A stretch of 64,000 nt of DNA from Blastochloris tepida (GCF_003966715.1 NZ_AP018907.1:2282001-2346000), one strand, 5' to 3'; positions 25,101-36,088 are shown, counted from the stretch's first letter. Made by a program: numbers and translations. The notes: generated by a model not told the origin, from the letters alone.

Positions 25101-26244
25101 GAGGACCGCGATCGTCTACACGCTGACGCGGCCGGCGCGAGACCGGCTGCATGTCGCGGCACACATCGCGCCGGCATCGCCGGTGAGCGTTCTCACGATG
25201 CGCGAAGCCTACGGGCCGGCGCGTGGCTTTGCCGGCGGCATCGCCGATCTCGTGGTTTCGGGCGCGGATGCGCGCGCCGCCGCCGAGGCGGGTCGCGTCC
25301 TGGTCGCGGCGGCCGAGCCCTTCACCCTCGCCTATGACTGCGTGCTGCCGGATTATGCGGATGCCGTCTCGCTGCTGCGCGGTTTCCGCCGCGGCGATAC
25401 GCTGTTCGTGCCCGGCATGGCGCTGTTCCACCGGCTGCATGGCGAGGCGGATTGCGCGGTGCGCCTCGATATTCCCGATGCCCGGACGATCGGGCTCGAC
25501 CCTTCGCGCAGGCACCATGACGGCGGGGCGTTGGAGCGCTGCTATTTCGCCATCGGCGATGTGGTGATGCGCGCCTGCGGCCGCACGCTGTTCGTGCATG
25601 AGCGCGGCTTTCCGTTTGCGCTGGACGATCTCGCCGGCATCTGGCCGCGTCTGATGGCCGAGGCCGAGCGCCTGTTCGGCGAGGCCGCGCCTGCGGATTG
25701 GACGGCGTGCCTCTTTGCCTCAGGCGAGCATCCGCCCGGCCGGCCCGGCGCCGGCTTCGCGCTGCCGGGCGGCGCGCTGGTGTCGGTGAGCGCCGGCGAC
25801 GACACGCTCGCCACGCCGCACACGCTGTGGCTGCTGCTGCATGAACGCCTGCACCACTGGCTTGGCTGCGCGATCGGCCGCGCCGGCCCGGCCGACGATT
25901 GGTTCTTCGAGGGCTTCACCAATTTCCTCACCTGCGAGGCGCTGCAGCGGGCGGGCCGGCTGTCGCGTCCCGAACTGGCGCGGCTGGTGCGGCTCAGCCG
26001 CCGCGCCGTCCGTGAAGCGACTGCGTCGATCGAGCCGCCGCTGGCGCATCGCGGCTTTCTCGCCGCCCGGCGCTGGCACGCGGCGCTGGTGCGCCAGGGC
26101 GCGGCGCTCCCCGAAATTCTGGCGCGGCTGGTGGCCGCACGGCGCGGCACGATGCTTGGCGGTGCGGACCTGCTGGCGGCGCTGGCACAGGCGAGCCCCG
26201 ATGGCCATGTGCCCGAGGCGCTGCGCCGGCTGGCGGAGCAGTGA
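25081..26244 (+). CDS. Gluzincin-type metallopeptidase-like protein (HExxH-x18-E), last gene of the peptide cluster
   Basis: A 387-residue soluble protein without a signal peptide. HERLH at residues 254-258, followed by E277 in WFFEGFTNFL, is the HExxH-x18-E zinc signature of gluzincins (M1/M61 clan). The glutamate sits in an EGFTNF motif similar to the EGFTEY-like box of M61. The N-terminal ~220 residues are not recognised. Overlap with the permease gene and the terminal position in the operon suggest a role in removing the leader from the modified peptide before or during export. That role is inferred. It is also possible that it acts on another cluster protein. Confidence 0.75.
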   Translation: MSAPAPERTAIVYTLTRPARDRLHVAAHIAPASPVSVLTMREAYGPARGFAGGIADLVVSGADARAAAEAGRVLVAAAEPFTLAYDCVLPDYADAVSLLRGFRRGDTLFVPGMALFHRLHGEADCAVRLDIPDARTIGLDPSRRHHDGGALERCYFAIGDVVMRACGRTLFVHERGFPFALDDLAGIWPRLMAEAERLFGEAAPADWTACLFASGEHPPGRPGAGFALPGGALVSVSAGDDTLATPHTLWLLLHERLHHWLGCAIGRAGPADDWFFEGFTNFLTCEALQRAGRLSRPELARLVRLSRRAVREATASIEPPLAHRGFLAARRWHAALVRQGAALPEILARLVAARRGTMLGGADLLAALAQASPDGHVPEALRRLAEQ

Positions 26245-26252
26245 AGAGGTCT

Positions 26253-26303
26253 GGAGCATTCTCTTTCGCAAAACCGGCATCCCGTTTCGCGGAGAATGCT
26301 CTA
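26253..26303 (+). repeat. Family A hairpin between convergent genes (possible bidirectional terminator)
   Basis: GGAGCATTCTC and GAGAATGCTC form an inverted repeat around a TTTCGCAAAACCGG loop. It lies between the peptidase stop (26244) and the GGDEF/EAL stop (26301). On the minus strand the stop codon TAG of the latter is followed directly by AGCATTCTCC, the same arrangement as at 20446 and 23356. There is no T-run. Confidence 0.7.
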
Positions 26304-29300
26304 CAGCGCCAGCGTCCGGATGGTGGCGGCGAGGTTGATCGCGGTGGCGGGCTGCGGCCGGTCGAACAGATAGCCCTGCGCCTGGGTGCAGCCGGCGGCC
26401 CGAAGCAGCTTGAGCTGCTGCTCGGTCTCGACGCCTTCGGCGGTGGTGGCCATGCCCAGGCTGCGGGCGAGCCCGGCGATGGCGCAGACGATGGCTGCAC
26501 AGTCCGGCCGCTCGGTGATCTCGCCGACGAACGACCGGTCGATCTTGACCTTGTCGAAGGTGAACATCCGGAGGTGGCTCAGCGACGAATAGCCGATGCC
26601 GAAATCGTCCAGCACCACCGAGACGCCGAGGCTGCGCAGCCGGCGCAGCTCGGCCAGGATCTCGTCGTCGTGCCGCAGCAGCACGGTCTCGGTCACCTCG
26701 ATCTCGAGGCGCTGCGGCCTCACGCCGTGCTGCGTCAGCGCGCGGGCGACGCTGTCGAACAGCGTGCGCTTCTTGATGTGGCTCGGCGAGATGTTGACGG
26801 CGACCTTGACGTGGTCGGGCCACCGCGCCGCATCCCGGCAGGCGCGCTGGATCGCCCATTCGCCGAGTTGCACGATCAGGCCCGAATCCTCGGCGATGTC
26901 GATGAAGCGGTCCGGCGTCATGAAGCCGCGGGCGGGGTGCGGCCAGCGGACCAGCGCCTCCATGCCGCAGACGCCGCCATCGGCCAGCGACACGATCGGC
27001 TGGTAGTGCAGCTGCAGCGCATCGTCGGCGATGGCCTCGCGCAGCTCGCATTCGATCCGGCAGCGGTCGTGCGCCTCGCTGTCGAGCGCCTTGTCGTAGA
27101 TGCGGAAGTCGTTGCGGCCGCCGCCCTTGACCTTGTAGAGGGCGAGATCGGCATTGCGCAGGAGCTGGTCCACCTTGTCGCCGTCCTGGGGCGCAATCAC
27201 GATGCCGATGCTGGCGCCGACGGTGGCGTGGCGTCCTTCCAGATTATAGATCTCGCCCAGCACGGCGATGAGCCGGGTGGCGAGCGCAATGGCGCCTTCG
27301 CGCTGGTGGGGCACGCTGTCCTGGAGAATGGCGAACTCGTCGCCGCCGAGCCTCGCCACCACGTCGCCGGCCCGCACCTGCTGGCGCATCCGCTCGGCCA
27401 CCATCTGCAGCAGGCGGTCGCCGGCCGCATGGCCGAGCGTGTCGTTGACCGCCTTGAAGCGGTCGAGGTCGATCAGGAGCAGGCCGACGTTTTCGCCGCG
27501 GCGGGCGGCGCGGGCGATCGCCGTTTCGACATGCGCCTTGAAGGCGGTGCGGTTGGCGAGGCCGGTGAGCACGTCGTGGTGGGCGAGATGGCTGATCTGG
27601 CGGGCGATGCGCTCGCGCTCGGTGACGTCCTCGTGCGTCGACACCCAGCCGCCCTCGGCGATCGGCGTGTTGACGATAAGGATGGAGCGTCCGTCGGCCA
27701 GCCGTACGGTGGTGCTGAAGGCGCGGCCCTGGCCGATCTCGCGCCGCAGCTCGCTCACGAACTCCTCGAAGCCGGGATCGCCGCCCATCCGGCGGCGGCA
27801 GGCGAGGATCGACTCGACACTGGCGCCGGCCTTCACGATGTCGGGCGACAGCCCGTACATCTCGACATAACGGTCGTTCCACACCATCAGCCGGCCTTCG
27901 GCGTCGAACATCGTCAGGCCCTGGCTCATGTGGGCGAGCGTGATCTGCAGCGCCGCCGACTTCTCGCGAGCGCGGCGCTCGCTGTCGCTCAGCAGCTTCT
28001 CGGCCGCCCGGCGCGCGGTGATGTCGACATAGGTGGTGATGAAGCCGCCGCCGGGGATCGGCGTGCCGCGCACCTCGATCACCGTGCCGTCCGGGCGCAG
28101 GCGCTCGAACATGTGCGGCTCGGCCCTGCGGGCCAGCTCCAGGCGCGCGCGCACCTGCTCGTCCGGATCGCCGGGGCCGTATTCGCCGCGCGCCGCATTG
28201 ACGCGGAAGATCATCTCCAGCGTCGGCAGGCCCTCGGCGAACAGCGCGTCGGGCAGGTCGAGCAGCGTGCGGAACTGGCTGTTGCAGGCCACCAGATTGA
28301 GGTCGGCATCGAAGAACGAGATGCCGCCGGGAAAATTGTCGACCACCGCCTGCAGCGTCGCCGACTGGCGCTTGAGCTCGCTGACATCGACGCGCAGGCC
28401 CACCGTGTAGCCGGAGGGCGTGCGCCACTCGCGCAATTGCAGCCAGCGGCCGCCGGGCAATTGCTGGAGGGCGTCGCTGCAGCGCTGGCGGTGCAGCCGC
28501 AGGCGCTCGTCGAACCAGGCCGCCCTCTGGGCGTCGGTCTCCCCGGCCTGGGGGTACTGGCCGTTGCGCAGGCCGTAATACAGGATGGTCTCGAAGCGCT
28601 CGCCGGGGCGGATCGCCTCGGCCGACAGCGAATAGATGTCGCGATAGGCGTCGTTGCAGATCAGCAGCCGGTCGTTGCGGTCATAGACGGCGAAGCCGTC
28701 CGGAATCGCGGCGATCGCCTCGCTCAGCACGTCCTGCGCCTGCTTGCGGGCGGTGATGTCGGAGAACGAGGTGACCACCCGCGAGGGCATCGCGTCGCCC
28801 TGCTCGAAGATCGGCTCCGAATTGACCGAGATCCAGGTGATGGTGTCGTCGCCGCGGCGCAGCCCCATCACCACGTCGCGATGCTCCAGGCCGGTGGCCA
28901 GCGTGGCCATGGCCGGGAACTCCCGCACCGGAAAGTCGCTGCCGTCTTCGCGGATCGCCTGCCAGCGGAGCTTTCCGGCGACGAGCGTGTCATGGCTGAG
29001 GCCGAGGATGCGCTCGGCCGCCGGGTTGGCGGACACGATGCGCCCGCGCCCGTCGAGCACGAGAATGCCCTCGCCCAGCGCCATCATGGTCGAGCGGTAG
29101 AGCGCCTCGCTGCGGCGGTAGGCCTCCTCCACCTGCTTGCGCTGGGTGATGTCGATACCGATCGCGGTATAGCCGGCCGCGCCATCCCCGCCCCGCCGCG
29201 CGGTGACGGTGACGTCGGCCCACACATGGCCGCCCGCGGCGGTGCGCAGGCAGAGATCGCCCCGCCACGTCCCGGCGGATGCCAGCGCCCGGCGCATCCG

Positions 29301-29594
29301 GCGCACGGCCGCCGCGGCGCGGGCGAGCGACACGAACGCGCGAAAGCTGCGGCCGGTCAGGTCGGCGCGGGCATGGCCGCTGATGTCGCAGGCCTTGCCG
29401 TTGACCTCAATGATGCGGCCCTGAGCGTCGGCCACCACCACGAAGGCGGTGGCGTTCAGCGCATCCAGCAGGTGTGCGGAGTCGCCGGCCGGCGGAGCGC
29501 CGGACGGCGGCGTGCAGGGTCCCTCCCCGGCCTTCGGCGGCGGGGCGCAGATGGCGTCGTCGTTCGCCGCACCGATCCTGGGATTCGCAGTCAC
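26301..29594 (-). CDS. Multi-PAS sensor with GGDEF and EAL domains
   Basis: A 1097-residue cyclic-di-GMP enzyme without membrane segments. Five PAS-like domains occupy about residues 40-660: ATAFVVVADAQGRIIEVN, LGEGILVLDGRGRIVSAN, IPDGFAVYDRNDRLLICN, FPGGISFFDADLNLVACN and MSQGLTMFDAEGRLMVWN. Next comes a GGDEF domain with intact RLGGDEFAIL and an upstream inhibitory I-site RAGD. An EAL domain follows with MEALVRWPHP, DDFGIGYSSLSH and VKIDRSFVGEI. Both catalytic centres therefore look active. It converges with the peptide operon and is probably unrelated to it. The signals sensed by the PAS domains are unknown, and no haem or flavin residues could be assigned. Confidence 0.93.
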   Translation of the reverse strand: MTANPRIGAANDDAICAPPPKAGEGPCTPPSGAPPAGDSAHLLDALNATAFVVVADAQGRIIEVNGKACDISGHARADLTGRSFRAFVSLARAAAAVRRMRRALASAGTWRGDLCLRTAAGGHVWADVTVTARRGGDGAAGYTAIGIDITQRKQVEEAYRRSEALYRSTMMALGEGILVLDGRGRIVSANPAAERILGLSHDTLVAGKLRWQAIREDGSDFPVREFPAMATLATGLEHRDVVMGLRRGDDTITWISVNSEPIFEQGDAMPSRVVTSFSDITARKQAQDVLSEAIAAIPDGFAVYDRNDRLLICNDAYRDIYSLSAEAIRPGERFETILYYGLRNGQYPQAGETDAQRAAWFDERLRLHRQRCSDALQQLPGGRWLQLREWRTPSGYTVGLRVDVSELKRQSATLQAVVDNFPGGISFFDADLNLVACNSQFRTLLDLPDALFAEGLPTLEMIFRVNAARGEYGPGDPDEQVRARLELARRAEPHMFERLRPDGTVIEVRGTPIPGGGFITTYVDITARRAAEKLLSDSERRAREKSAALQITLAHMSQGLTMFDAEGRLMVWNDRYVEMYGLSPDIVKAGASVESILACRRRMGGDPGFEEFVSELRREIGQGRAFSTTVRLADGRSILIVNTPIAEGGWVSTHEDVTERERIARQISHLAHHDVLTGLANRTAFKAHVETAIARAARRGENVGLLLIDLDRFKAVNDTLGHAAGDRLLQMVAERMRQQVRAGDVVARLGGDEFAILQDSVPHQREGAIALATRLIAVLGEIYNLEGRHATVGASIGIVIAPQDGDKVDQLLRNADLALYKVKGGGRNDFRIYDKALDSEAHDRCRIECELREAIADDALQLHYQPIVSLADGGVCGMEALVRWPHPARGFMTPDRFIDIAEDSGLIVQLGEWAIQRACRDAARWPDHVKVAVNISPSHIKKRTLFDSVARALTQHGVRPQRLEIEVTETVLLRHDDEILAELRRLRSLGVSVVLDDFGIGYSSLSHLRMFTFDKVKIDRSFVGEITERPDCAAIVCAIAGLARSLGMATTAEGVETEQQLKLLRAAGCTQAQGYLFDRPQPATAINLAATIRTLAL

Positions 29595-30495
29595 CGTCCG
29601 TTCCCGCGCCCTTGCCGCCGCACGAAATCAATCGCCGTGCAGTTTCGATCGCCGCGCAGTCGCCGGCCGGACGTCCTCTCGAACGTCATTTCGGGATATG
29701 GACTGCAACAAGCCTTGTTATTCTCATGACAATTCGTAAAGGCTGGATTTATTCGGTTTCAGAAAAGACAGATTACCGAATTCCGAAAGGAATAATTAAG
29801 CAAAAGACGTCGCTGCAGCGCAGCAAAGACTGCGGTCCAGTCGGTATAGCCGACACGTGTGCCGGCATGTTCGGCCCAAAGCATTCCGGGCAGGAATGGA
29901 CCCCGGCCCTGCGGAAGAGACTGCGCAACTCAAGAGCTTATACCAACGGCCGCGAAAGCGGGCCGTTGGCTCCGGTCGCGGATTTTCGCGAAATCATTGA
30001 TTTCACAAAAGAAAACCCGCGAGACTCGGCGGCCCCACGCGTCAGCGTCTGGGCCGCTGGCATTATACGGCTTCCTGTTGATCCCTTCGGGGCGCCGCAA
30101 ACGGTGGCGCCGAAAATCCCTTGTTCGGCAACGGGGTTTGCACCGGTTGGAAGACCGTTCCCCGGCCCGGCCGACCGGGACCCGTATTATCCTTTAGTTT
30201 GGGGTTGCTGCCGAAACGCTGCGGGCCGCTACGCGCTCCCTCCCCGGTTTTTGCGGTAGCCTGCTGTATTGCCGTGGTTTTGTCCGCAATCATTCGCTGC
30301 ACTGCAAACCCGAACCGACCGACTGTCCCCGGCGTGCTTGTGCGCGGCCATTGCGAAGAGTGGGCCATTTGCTAGAAAGCCGGCGCTTCTCGCCAGCAGC
30401 CGCGAGACCGTTCCAGCGGGGCGGGCGAACACGCCGGTCCTGCCGATCCGTTTGCGGCATGCGGCCCGGCCACTGACGAAACCAAGGTGGGGTGG
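29595..30495. other. Gene-free region upstream of hppA with decayed repeats
   Basis: No supportable gene is seen in 900 bases. An AT-rich patch at about 29680-29800 is likely the promoter region for the GGDEF/EAL gene. Decayed repeat pieces are visible: AAAGCATTCCGGGC and GCGCAACTCAAGAG (family A-like, about 29877-29940) and CTTCCTGTTGATCCCTTCGG (family B-like, about 30068). The hppA promoter should lie at the right end. Confidence 0.5.
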
Positions 30496-32652
30496 ATGAC
30501 AGCTCTCGTACTCATAATCATCGGCGGCTTGCTGTCGATCGTATACGGCGTCTGGGCGACGAAGTCGCTCATGGCCGCCGATGCCGGCAATGCGCGCATG
30601 CAGGAGATCGCGGCGGCGATCCGCGAAGGCGCGTCGGCCTATCTCAAGCGCCAGTACATCACCATTTCGGTGGTCGGCGTGGTGATCTTCGGCCTCGTCG
30701 CGTGGCTGCTGTCGCCGACCGTCGCCATCGGCTTCGCCATCGGCGCGGTGCTGTCGGGCGCGGCCGGCTTCATCGGCATGAACGTGTCGGTCCGGGCCAA
30801 TGTGCGCACCGCCCAGGCGGCCACCCAGTCGCTGGCTGGCGGCCTCGAGCTCGCCTTCAAGGCGGGCGCGGTGACCGGCCTGCTGGTGGCGGGCCTCGCT
30901 TTGCTCGGCGTCGCCGTCTACTTCACCGTGCTGACCCAGTTCATGGGCTATGCCCCCAGCGACCGCGTCGTGGTCGACGCGCTGGTGGCGCTGGGCTTCG
31001 GTGCCTCGCTGATCTCCATCTTCGCCCGTCTCGGCGGCGGCATCTTCACCAAGGGCGCCGACGTCGGCGGCGACCTCGTCGGCAAGGTCGAGGCCGGCAT
31101 TCCGGAGGACGATCCGCGCAACCCGGCCACCATCGCCGATAACGTCGGCGACAATGTCGGCGACTGCGCCGGCATGGCCGCCGACCTGTTCGAGACCTAT
31201 GCGGTGACCGCGGTCGCCACCATGGTTCTCGCGGTGATCTTCTTCGCCGGGCAGGAGGTGCTGAACTCCATCATCCTCTACCCGCTGGCGATCGGCGCGG
31301 TGTGCGTGGCGACCTCCATCGCCGGCACCTTCTTCGTCAAGCTCGGCCCCAGCCAGTCGATCATGGGCGCCCTCTACAAGGGCCTGATCGCCACCGGCGT
31401 GCTGTCGATCGCGGCGATCGCGCTCGTCAACGTCCTGCTGTTCGGCGGCTTCGCCACCGAGTTCAAGACCAATGGCGGTGTCGCCTTCACCTCGCTCGAC
31501 CTGTTCGTCTGCGCGGTGATGGGCTTCGTCGTCACCGCGCTGATCGTGGTGATCACCGAGTACTACACCGGCACCGGCAAGCGCCCGGTGGTGTCGATCG
31601 CCCAGGCCTCGGTCACCGGCCACGGCACCAACATCATCCAGGGCCTCGCGGTCTCGCTCGAATCCACCGCGCTGCCGACCATCGTCATCATCGCCGGCAT
31701 CCTGACCACCTACTCGATCGCCGGCCTGTTCGGCATCGCGGTGGCGGTCACCGCCATGCTGTCGCTGGCCGGCATCATCGTGGCGCTCGACGCCTTCGGC
31801 CCGGTCACCGACAATGCCGGCGGCATTGCCGAGATGGCCGGCCTGCCGAAGGAGGTCCGCAAGGCCACCGACGCGCTCGACGCGGTCGGCAACACCACCA
31901 AGGCCGTCACCAAGGGCTACGCCATCGGCTCGGCCGGCCTCGGCGCCCTGGTGCTGTTCGCCGCCTACAGCGAAGACCTGAAGTACTTCATCGCCAATTC
32001 GGCGACCTTCCCGTACTTCGAGGGCGTCTCGGTCGACTTCTCGCTGTCGAACCCCTACATCGTGGTCGGCCTGCTGTTCGGCGGCCTGCTGCCGTATCTG
32101 TTCGGCGCCATGGGCATGATGGCGGTCGGCCGCGCCGGCTCGGCCATCGTCGAGGAAGTGCGCAGGCAGTTCCGCGAGAAGCCGGGCATCATGGACTACA
32201 AGGAGAAGCCCGATTACGGCCGGGCCGTCGACATGCTGACCAAGGCGGCGATCAAGGAGATGATCATCCCGTCGCTGCTGCCGGTGCTGTCGCCTGTGGT
32301 GGTCTATTTCGCGATCTACTACATCGCCGGCGGCGGCGCCGCGGGCAAGTCGGCGGCGTTCTCGACGGTCGGCGCGCTCCTGCTCGGCGTCATCGTCACC
32401 GGCCTGTTCGTCGCCATCTCGATGACCTCGGGCGGCGGCGCGTGGGACAATGCCAAGAAGTCGTTCGAGGACGGCTTCACCGACAAGGACGGCAAGGTCC
32501 ACCAGAAGGGCTCCGAGGCCCACAAGGCGTCGGTGACCGGCGACACCGTCGGCGATCCCTACAAGGACACCGCGGGCCCGGCCGTGAACCCGATGATCAA
32601 GATCACCAACATCGTCGCGCTCCTGCTGCTCGCCATCCTGGCGCATCACTGA
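30496..32652 (+). CDS. hppA: Membrane-bound proton-translocating pyrophosphatase, K+-independent type
   Basis: Hydrolyses pyrophosphate and pumps H+ across the cytoplasmic membrane. The 718-residue protein has about 16 membrane spans. The substrate loop [20 protein letters not shown] and the [19 protein letters not shown] motif are present, as is the C-terminal [18 protein letters not shown]. The signature [13 protein letters not shown] carries lysine at the position that distinguishes the K+-independent subfamily, as in Rhodospirillum rubrum. The ATG at 30496 follows AAGGTGGGG, and a GTG three codons earlier is an alternative. The TGA stop is followed immediately by a family B element and then a strong terminator. 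Confidence 0.96.
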   Translation: MTALVLIIIGGLLSIVYGVWATKSLMAADAGNARMQEIAAAIREGASAYLKRQYITISVVGVVIFGLVAWLLSPTVAIGFAIGAVLSGAAGFIGMNVSVRANVRTAQAATQSLAGGLELAFKAGAVTGLLVAGLALLGVAVYFTVLTQFMGYAPSDRVVVDALVALGFGASLISIFARLGGGIFTKGADVGGDLVGKVEAGIPEDDPRNPATIADNVGDNVGDCAGMAADLFETYAVTAVATMVLAVIFFAGQEVLNSIILYPLAIGAVCVATSIAGTFFVKLGPSQSIMGALYKGLIATGVLSIAAIALVNVLLFGGFATEFKTNGGVAFTSLDLFVCAVMGFVVTALIVVITEYYTGTGKRPVVSIAQASVTGHGTNIIQGLAVSLESTALPTIVIIAGILTTYSIAGLFGIAVAVTAMLSLAGIIVALDAFGPVTDNAGGIAEMAGLPKEVRKATDALDAVGNTTKAVTKGYAIGSAGLGALVLFAAYSEDLKYFIANSATFPYFEGVSVDFSLSNPYIVVGLLFGGLLPYLFGAMGMMAVGRAGSAIVEEVRRQFREKPGIMDYKEKPDYGRAVDMLTKAAIKEMIIPSLLPVLSPVVVYFAIYYIAGGGAAGKSAAFSTVGALLLGVIVTGLFVAISMTSGGGAWDNAKKSFEDGFTDKDGKVHQKGSEAHKASVTGDTVGDPYKDTAGPAVNPMIKITNIVALLLLAILAHH

Positions 32653-32777
32653 CGCGGGTTTCCGGTTGATCCCTTCGGGATACCGGAAACGCACTCGCCG
32701 AAAAATCCTTGATCCGGAAGGGATTTTTCGGCGATCGGAAAGCGGTTCTCCGGCTTGTTCAGCCGGAAACCGCATGA
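32653..32777 (+). repeat. Palindromic element family B at the end of hppA
   Basis: Three successive hairpins: GGTTTCCGG / CCGGAAAC around TTGATCCCTTCGGGATA, GCCGAAAAATCC / GGATTTTTCGGC, and CGGTTCTCCGGCTTG / CAGCCGGAAACCG. The element begins right after the TGA stop. It is nearly identical to the copy at 41072-41196 and to the inverted copy at 34446-34571. Confidence 0.88.
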
Positions 32778-32799
32778 GCCTGACGACCGGTTGATACGG

Positions 32800-32833
32800 A
32801 AAGCGCCCGGCGGGAAACCGCCGGGCGCTTTTT
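32800..32833 (+). terminator. Rho-independent terminator of hppA
   Basis: A 14-bp GC-rich stem (AAAGCGCCCGGCGG and its complement) with a GAAA loop is followed by TTTTT. This is the clearest terminator in the window, 150 bases after the hppA stop and past the family B element. Confidence 0.9.
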
Positions 32834-32889
32834 CGTTGCCGATCGTGCTGGACGTGTTGGTGTCGGGCCGGGATCCTCTTGTGTGCCGC

Positions 32890-33003
32890 GTCATCTCGGG
32901 CAAGCAGCGAAGCTGCGTGACCCGGGATCGTGTGCAGAACGAGGCACCCCTTCCGGAGGACGGCCCCGGCTCGCGGGCCTTCGGCCCTTGGCCGGGGCGA
33001 CAG
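32890..33003. repeat. Interspersed element family C, copy 1
   Basis: A GTCATCTCGGGCAAGCAGCG ... CCGGGATCG block and a CTTCCGGAGGACGGCCCCGG ... GGCCGGGGCGAC block form a long imperfect hairpin. Related copies are at 38540, 47721 and 63758. Confidence 0.7.
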
Positions 33004-33011
33004 GCACCCGC

Positions 33012-34124
<1,113 letters not shown>

Positions 34125-34445
34125 TCAGGGCGCCTCGTTGTCCGGCTTCCGGCATCCCGAAGGGATCGGCCGGAAGCCGCATCAACCGGCCTGTGCCGGC
34201 GTTGCGGACGAATCGGCGACAGGCGGAGGCCGGCCGCGCCGGCCGGACGTTCCACCACAATGGGTATTTCCGTCCCTTCGCGCCGGGCCCGCCGGCGCAA
34301 ACCGTGCTCCCAAGCCCCGGCGCACTCTATCCCATGTTCGGCGAAATGGAATCCGGCGCGCCCAGGGGGCGGCGGACGCGGACGCCCGCCGCAGCACCTT
34401 GCGGCAATTCGGATTTTCCGGACCGGCGAACTCCGGCAAGAGGGA

Positions 34446-34571
34446 CCATACGGTTTCCGGCTGATCAAGCCGGACAACCGTATTCCGATCGCCGAAAATC
34501 CCGTTATCGAACAAAGGATTTTCGGCGAGATCGTTTCCGGTATCCCGAAGGGATCAACCGGAAACCGTATC
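34446..34571 (-). repeat. Palindromic element family B after mrp, with a partial copy at 34138-34195
   Basis: Read on the minus strand, the TGA of the mrp gene is followed by TACGGTTTCCGGTTGATCCC and then the other two hairpins of the family. A shorter related hairpin (CGGCTTCCGGCATCCCGAAG / GGCCGGAAGCCG) lies at 34138-34195 next to the dctP start. The 250 bases between them contain no recognisable gene. Confidence 0.85.
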
Positions 34572-35703
34572 AAGCCTCGATCACGATGCGCGGCGCCGGC
34601 CGCCCCACCGCGCCGGCGGAAAGCTGGCCCCACACCTGCTCGGCGATGGCGCGGTAGATCTCCGCGTGCGGCCCCTGCGGCTCGGACGCCATCAGCGGCC
34701 GGCCGGAATCGGAGGTCTCGCGGATGGCCATGTGCAGCGGCACCTCGCCCAGGAATGGCACGCCGAGCCGCCCAGCCTCCGCCCGCGCGCCGCCATGGCC
34801 GAAGATGTCCGACCGGGTGCCGCAGTTCGGGCACAGGAAATAGCTCATGTTCTCGACGATGCCGAGGCAGGGCACGTCGACGCGCTTGAACATCGCGATG
34901 CCGCGCCGGGCATCGATCAGCGCCAGATCCTGCGGCGTCGAGACGATCACCGCACCGGCCAGCGGCACCTGCTGGGCGATGGTGAGTTGGGCGTCGCCGG
35001 TGCCCGGCGGCATGTCCACCACCAGCACGTCGAGCGTGCCCCATTCCACCTCGCGCAGCATCTGGGTGATGGCGCTCATCACCATCGGCCCGCGCCAGAT
35101 CATCGGCGTGTCCTCCTCGACGAGGAAGCCGATCGACATCACCTTGAGCCCGAAGCCGTCGAGCGGGCGCAGCATGCGGCCGCTCGCCATGTCCGGCCGG
35201 CCGTGGATACCGAGCAGCTTGGGCATCGACGGGCCGTAGATGTCGGCATCGAGCACGCCGATCTTGAGCCCGAGGCTCTGCAGGCCGAGCGCCAGATTGG
35301 CCGCGGTGGTCGACTTGCCGACGCCGCCCTTGCCGGAGGCGACCGCGATGATGTGGGACACGTTGGGGATGCCCTGGCTGCGGATGCCCGGGGCCGCCGC
35401 CGGCCGGGCCGGGGCCGCGCCGGCGGCCCGCTCACCGGCCGCGCGTTCATGGCCGGGGGCGCGCTCGGCGGTCAGCGCCACGAAGGCGTCGGTCACGCCC
35501 GGCACCGCCTTGGCCGCCACCTCGGCGGCCTGGCGCACCAGCTCCCACGCCTTGACCTGCGGTGCGGCGACGGTGAGCGAGAAGGCGACCTTGCCGTCGG
35601 TGACGACGATGTCGGAGAGCACGCCCGCCTCGGTCAGCGGGCGGCCGTCCGGGGTGCGGATGGCAGCGAGTGCAGCGCGCACCTGTTCGGCGGCGACAGA
35701 CAT
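34570..35703 (-). CDS. Mrp/ApbC-family iron-sulfur cluster carrier ATPase
   Basis: Cytoplasmic P-loop NTPase that carries or transfers iron-sulfur clusters. The ATG at 35703 has a perfect GGAGG eight bases upstream and yields 377 residues. The upstream frame is non-coding. An N-terminal MIP18/DUF59-like domain (residues 1-90) precedes an Ala/Pro-rich linker. The NTPase follows, with deviant Walker A VASGKGGVGKSTTAAN near residue 125, switch motifs LDADIYGPSMPKLLG and VVDMPPGTGDAQLT, and the cluster-binding CPNC motif in YFLCPNCGTRSDIFG near residue 290. This is the standard bacterial Mrp architecture. The genes on both sides are unrelated. Confidence 0.94.
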   Translation of the reverse strand: MSVAAEQVRAALAAIRTPDGRPLTEAGVLSDIVVTDGKVAFSLTVAAPQVKAWELVRQAAEVAAKAVPGVTDAFVALTAERAPGHERAAGERAAGAAPARPAAAPGIRSQGIPNVSHIIAVASGKGGVGKSTTAANLALGLQSLGLKIGVLDADIYGPSMPKLLGIHGRPDMASGRMLRPLDGFGLKVMSIGFLVEEDTPMIWRGPMVMSAITQMLREVEWGTLDVLVVDMPPGTGDAQLTIAQQVPLAGAVIVSTPQDLALIDARRGIAMFKRVDVPCLGIVENMSYFLCPNCGTRSDIFGHGGARAEAGRLGVPFLGEVPLHMAIRETSDSGRPLMASEPQGPHAEIYRAIAEQVWGQLSAGAVGRPAPRIVIEA

Positions 35704-35821
35704 GAGGTCCTCCTGATGCGGAATGCGGAACGCCGGCCGCGGCGGCCGGCTTCCGTGTGACATGGTCTTCGGCGGCGCAAGCCGGGCGGCCTGCAGCCAG
35801 GATTGCGCTCCCCGCTCGCGC

Positions 35822-36031
35822 TCAATCGCGCTTGAGGTAATGCCAGCCGAGATAGCCGCCAACGCCGAGCGCGATCACCAGCATGACGACGTTCTGGACG
35901 TCCTCGCTCAGGGTGGCTTCGCGCCGCATCTCGGCATAGCGCTGCGCCATGTCCGGATTGGTCGTGAACAGGATGGCGGACACGATGATCGTCGCGGCCA
36001 GGAGGCCGATCAGAAGATAACCCTGTTTCAT
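35822..36031 (-). CDS. Small membrane protein of unknown function (69 residues)
   Basis: The ATG at 36031 starts a 69-residue protein with two hydrophobic segments (YLLIGLLAATIIVSAILF and VVMLVIALGVGGYLGWHYL) joined by a polar helix (DMAQRYAEMRREATLSED). The longer open frame upstream is encoded by a family B repeat and is ignored. The architecture, with both ends short and the tail YLKRD, suggests a hairpin in the inner membrane. I do not recognise the family. It lies between mrp and a nuclease gene on the same strand. Confidence 0.7.
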   Translation of the reverse strand: MKQGYLLIGLLAATIIVSAILFTTNPDMAQRYAEMRREATLSEDVQNVVMLVIALGVGGYLGWHYLKRD

Positions 36032-36088
36032 GCCCCGAACATGGTGTGTTGCGCGGCGGACGTAAAGGGGTCGGACGGGTTCATACCG

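Noticed and set aside
16543..26244. Lasso peptide cluster
   Set aside because: The leader has a Y-x-x-P motif and HprK-like proteins occur in some lasso clusters, but no asparagine-synthetase-like cyclase or transglutaminase-like protease is present. The central enzyme is a radical SAM protein.
26241..29729. 1162-codon open frame on the plus strand
   Set aside because: It lies antisense to the GGDEF/EAL gene, whose domains are unmistakable. The plus-strand product is rich in H, R, D, G and A and is a typical high-GC shadow.
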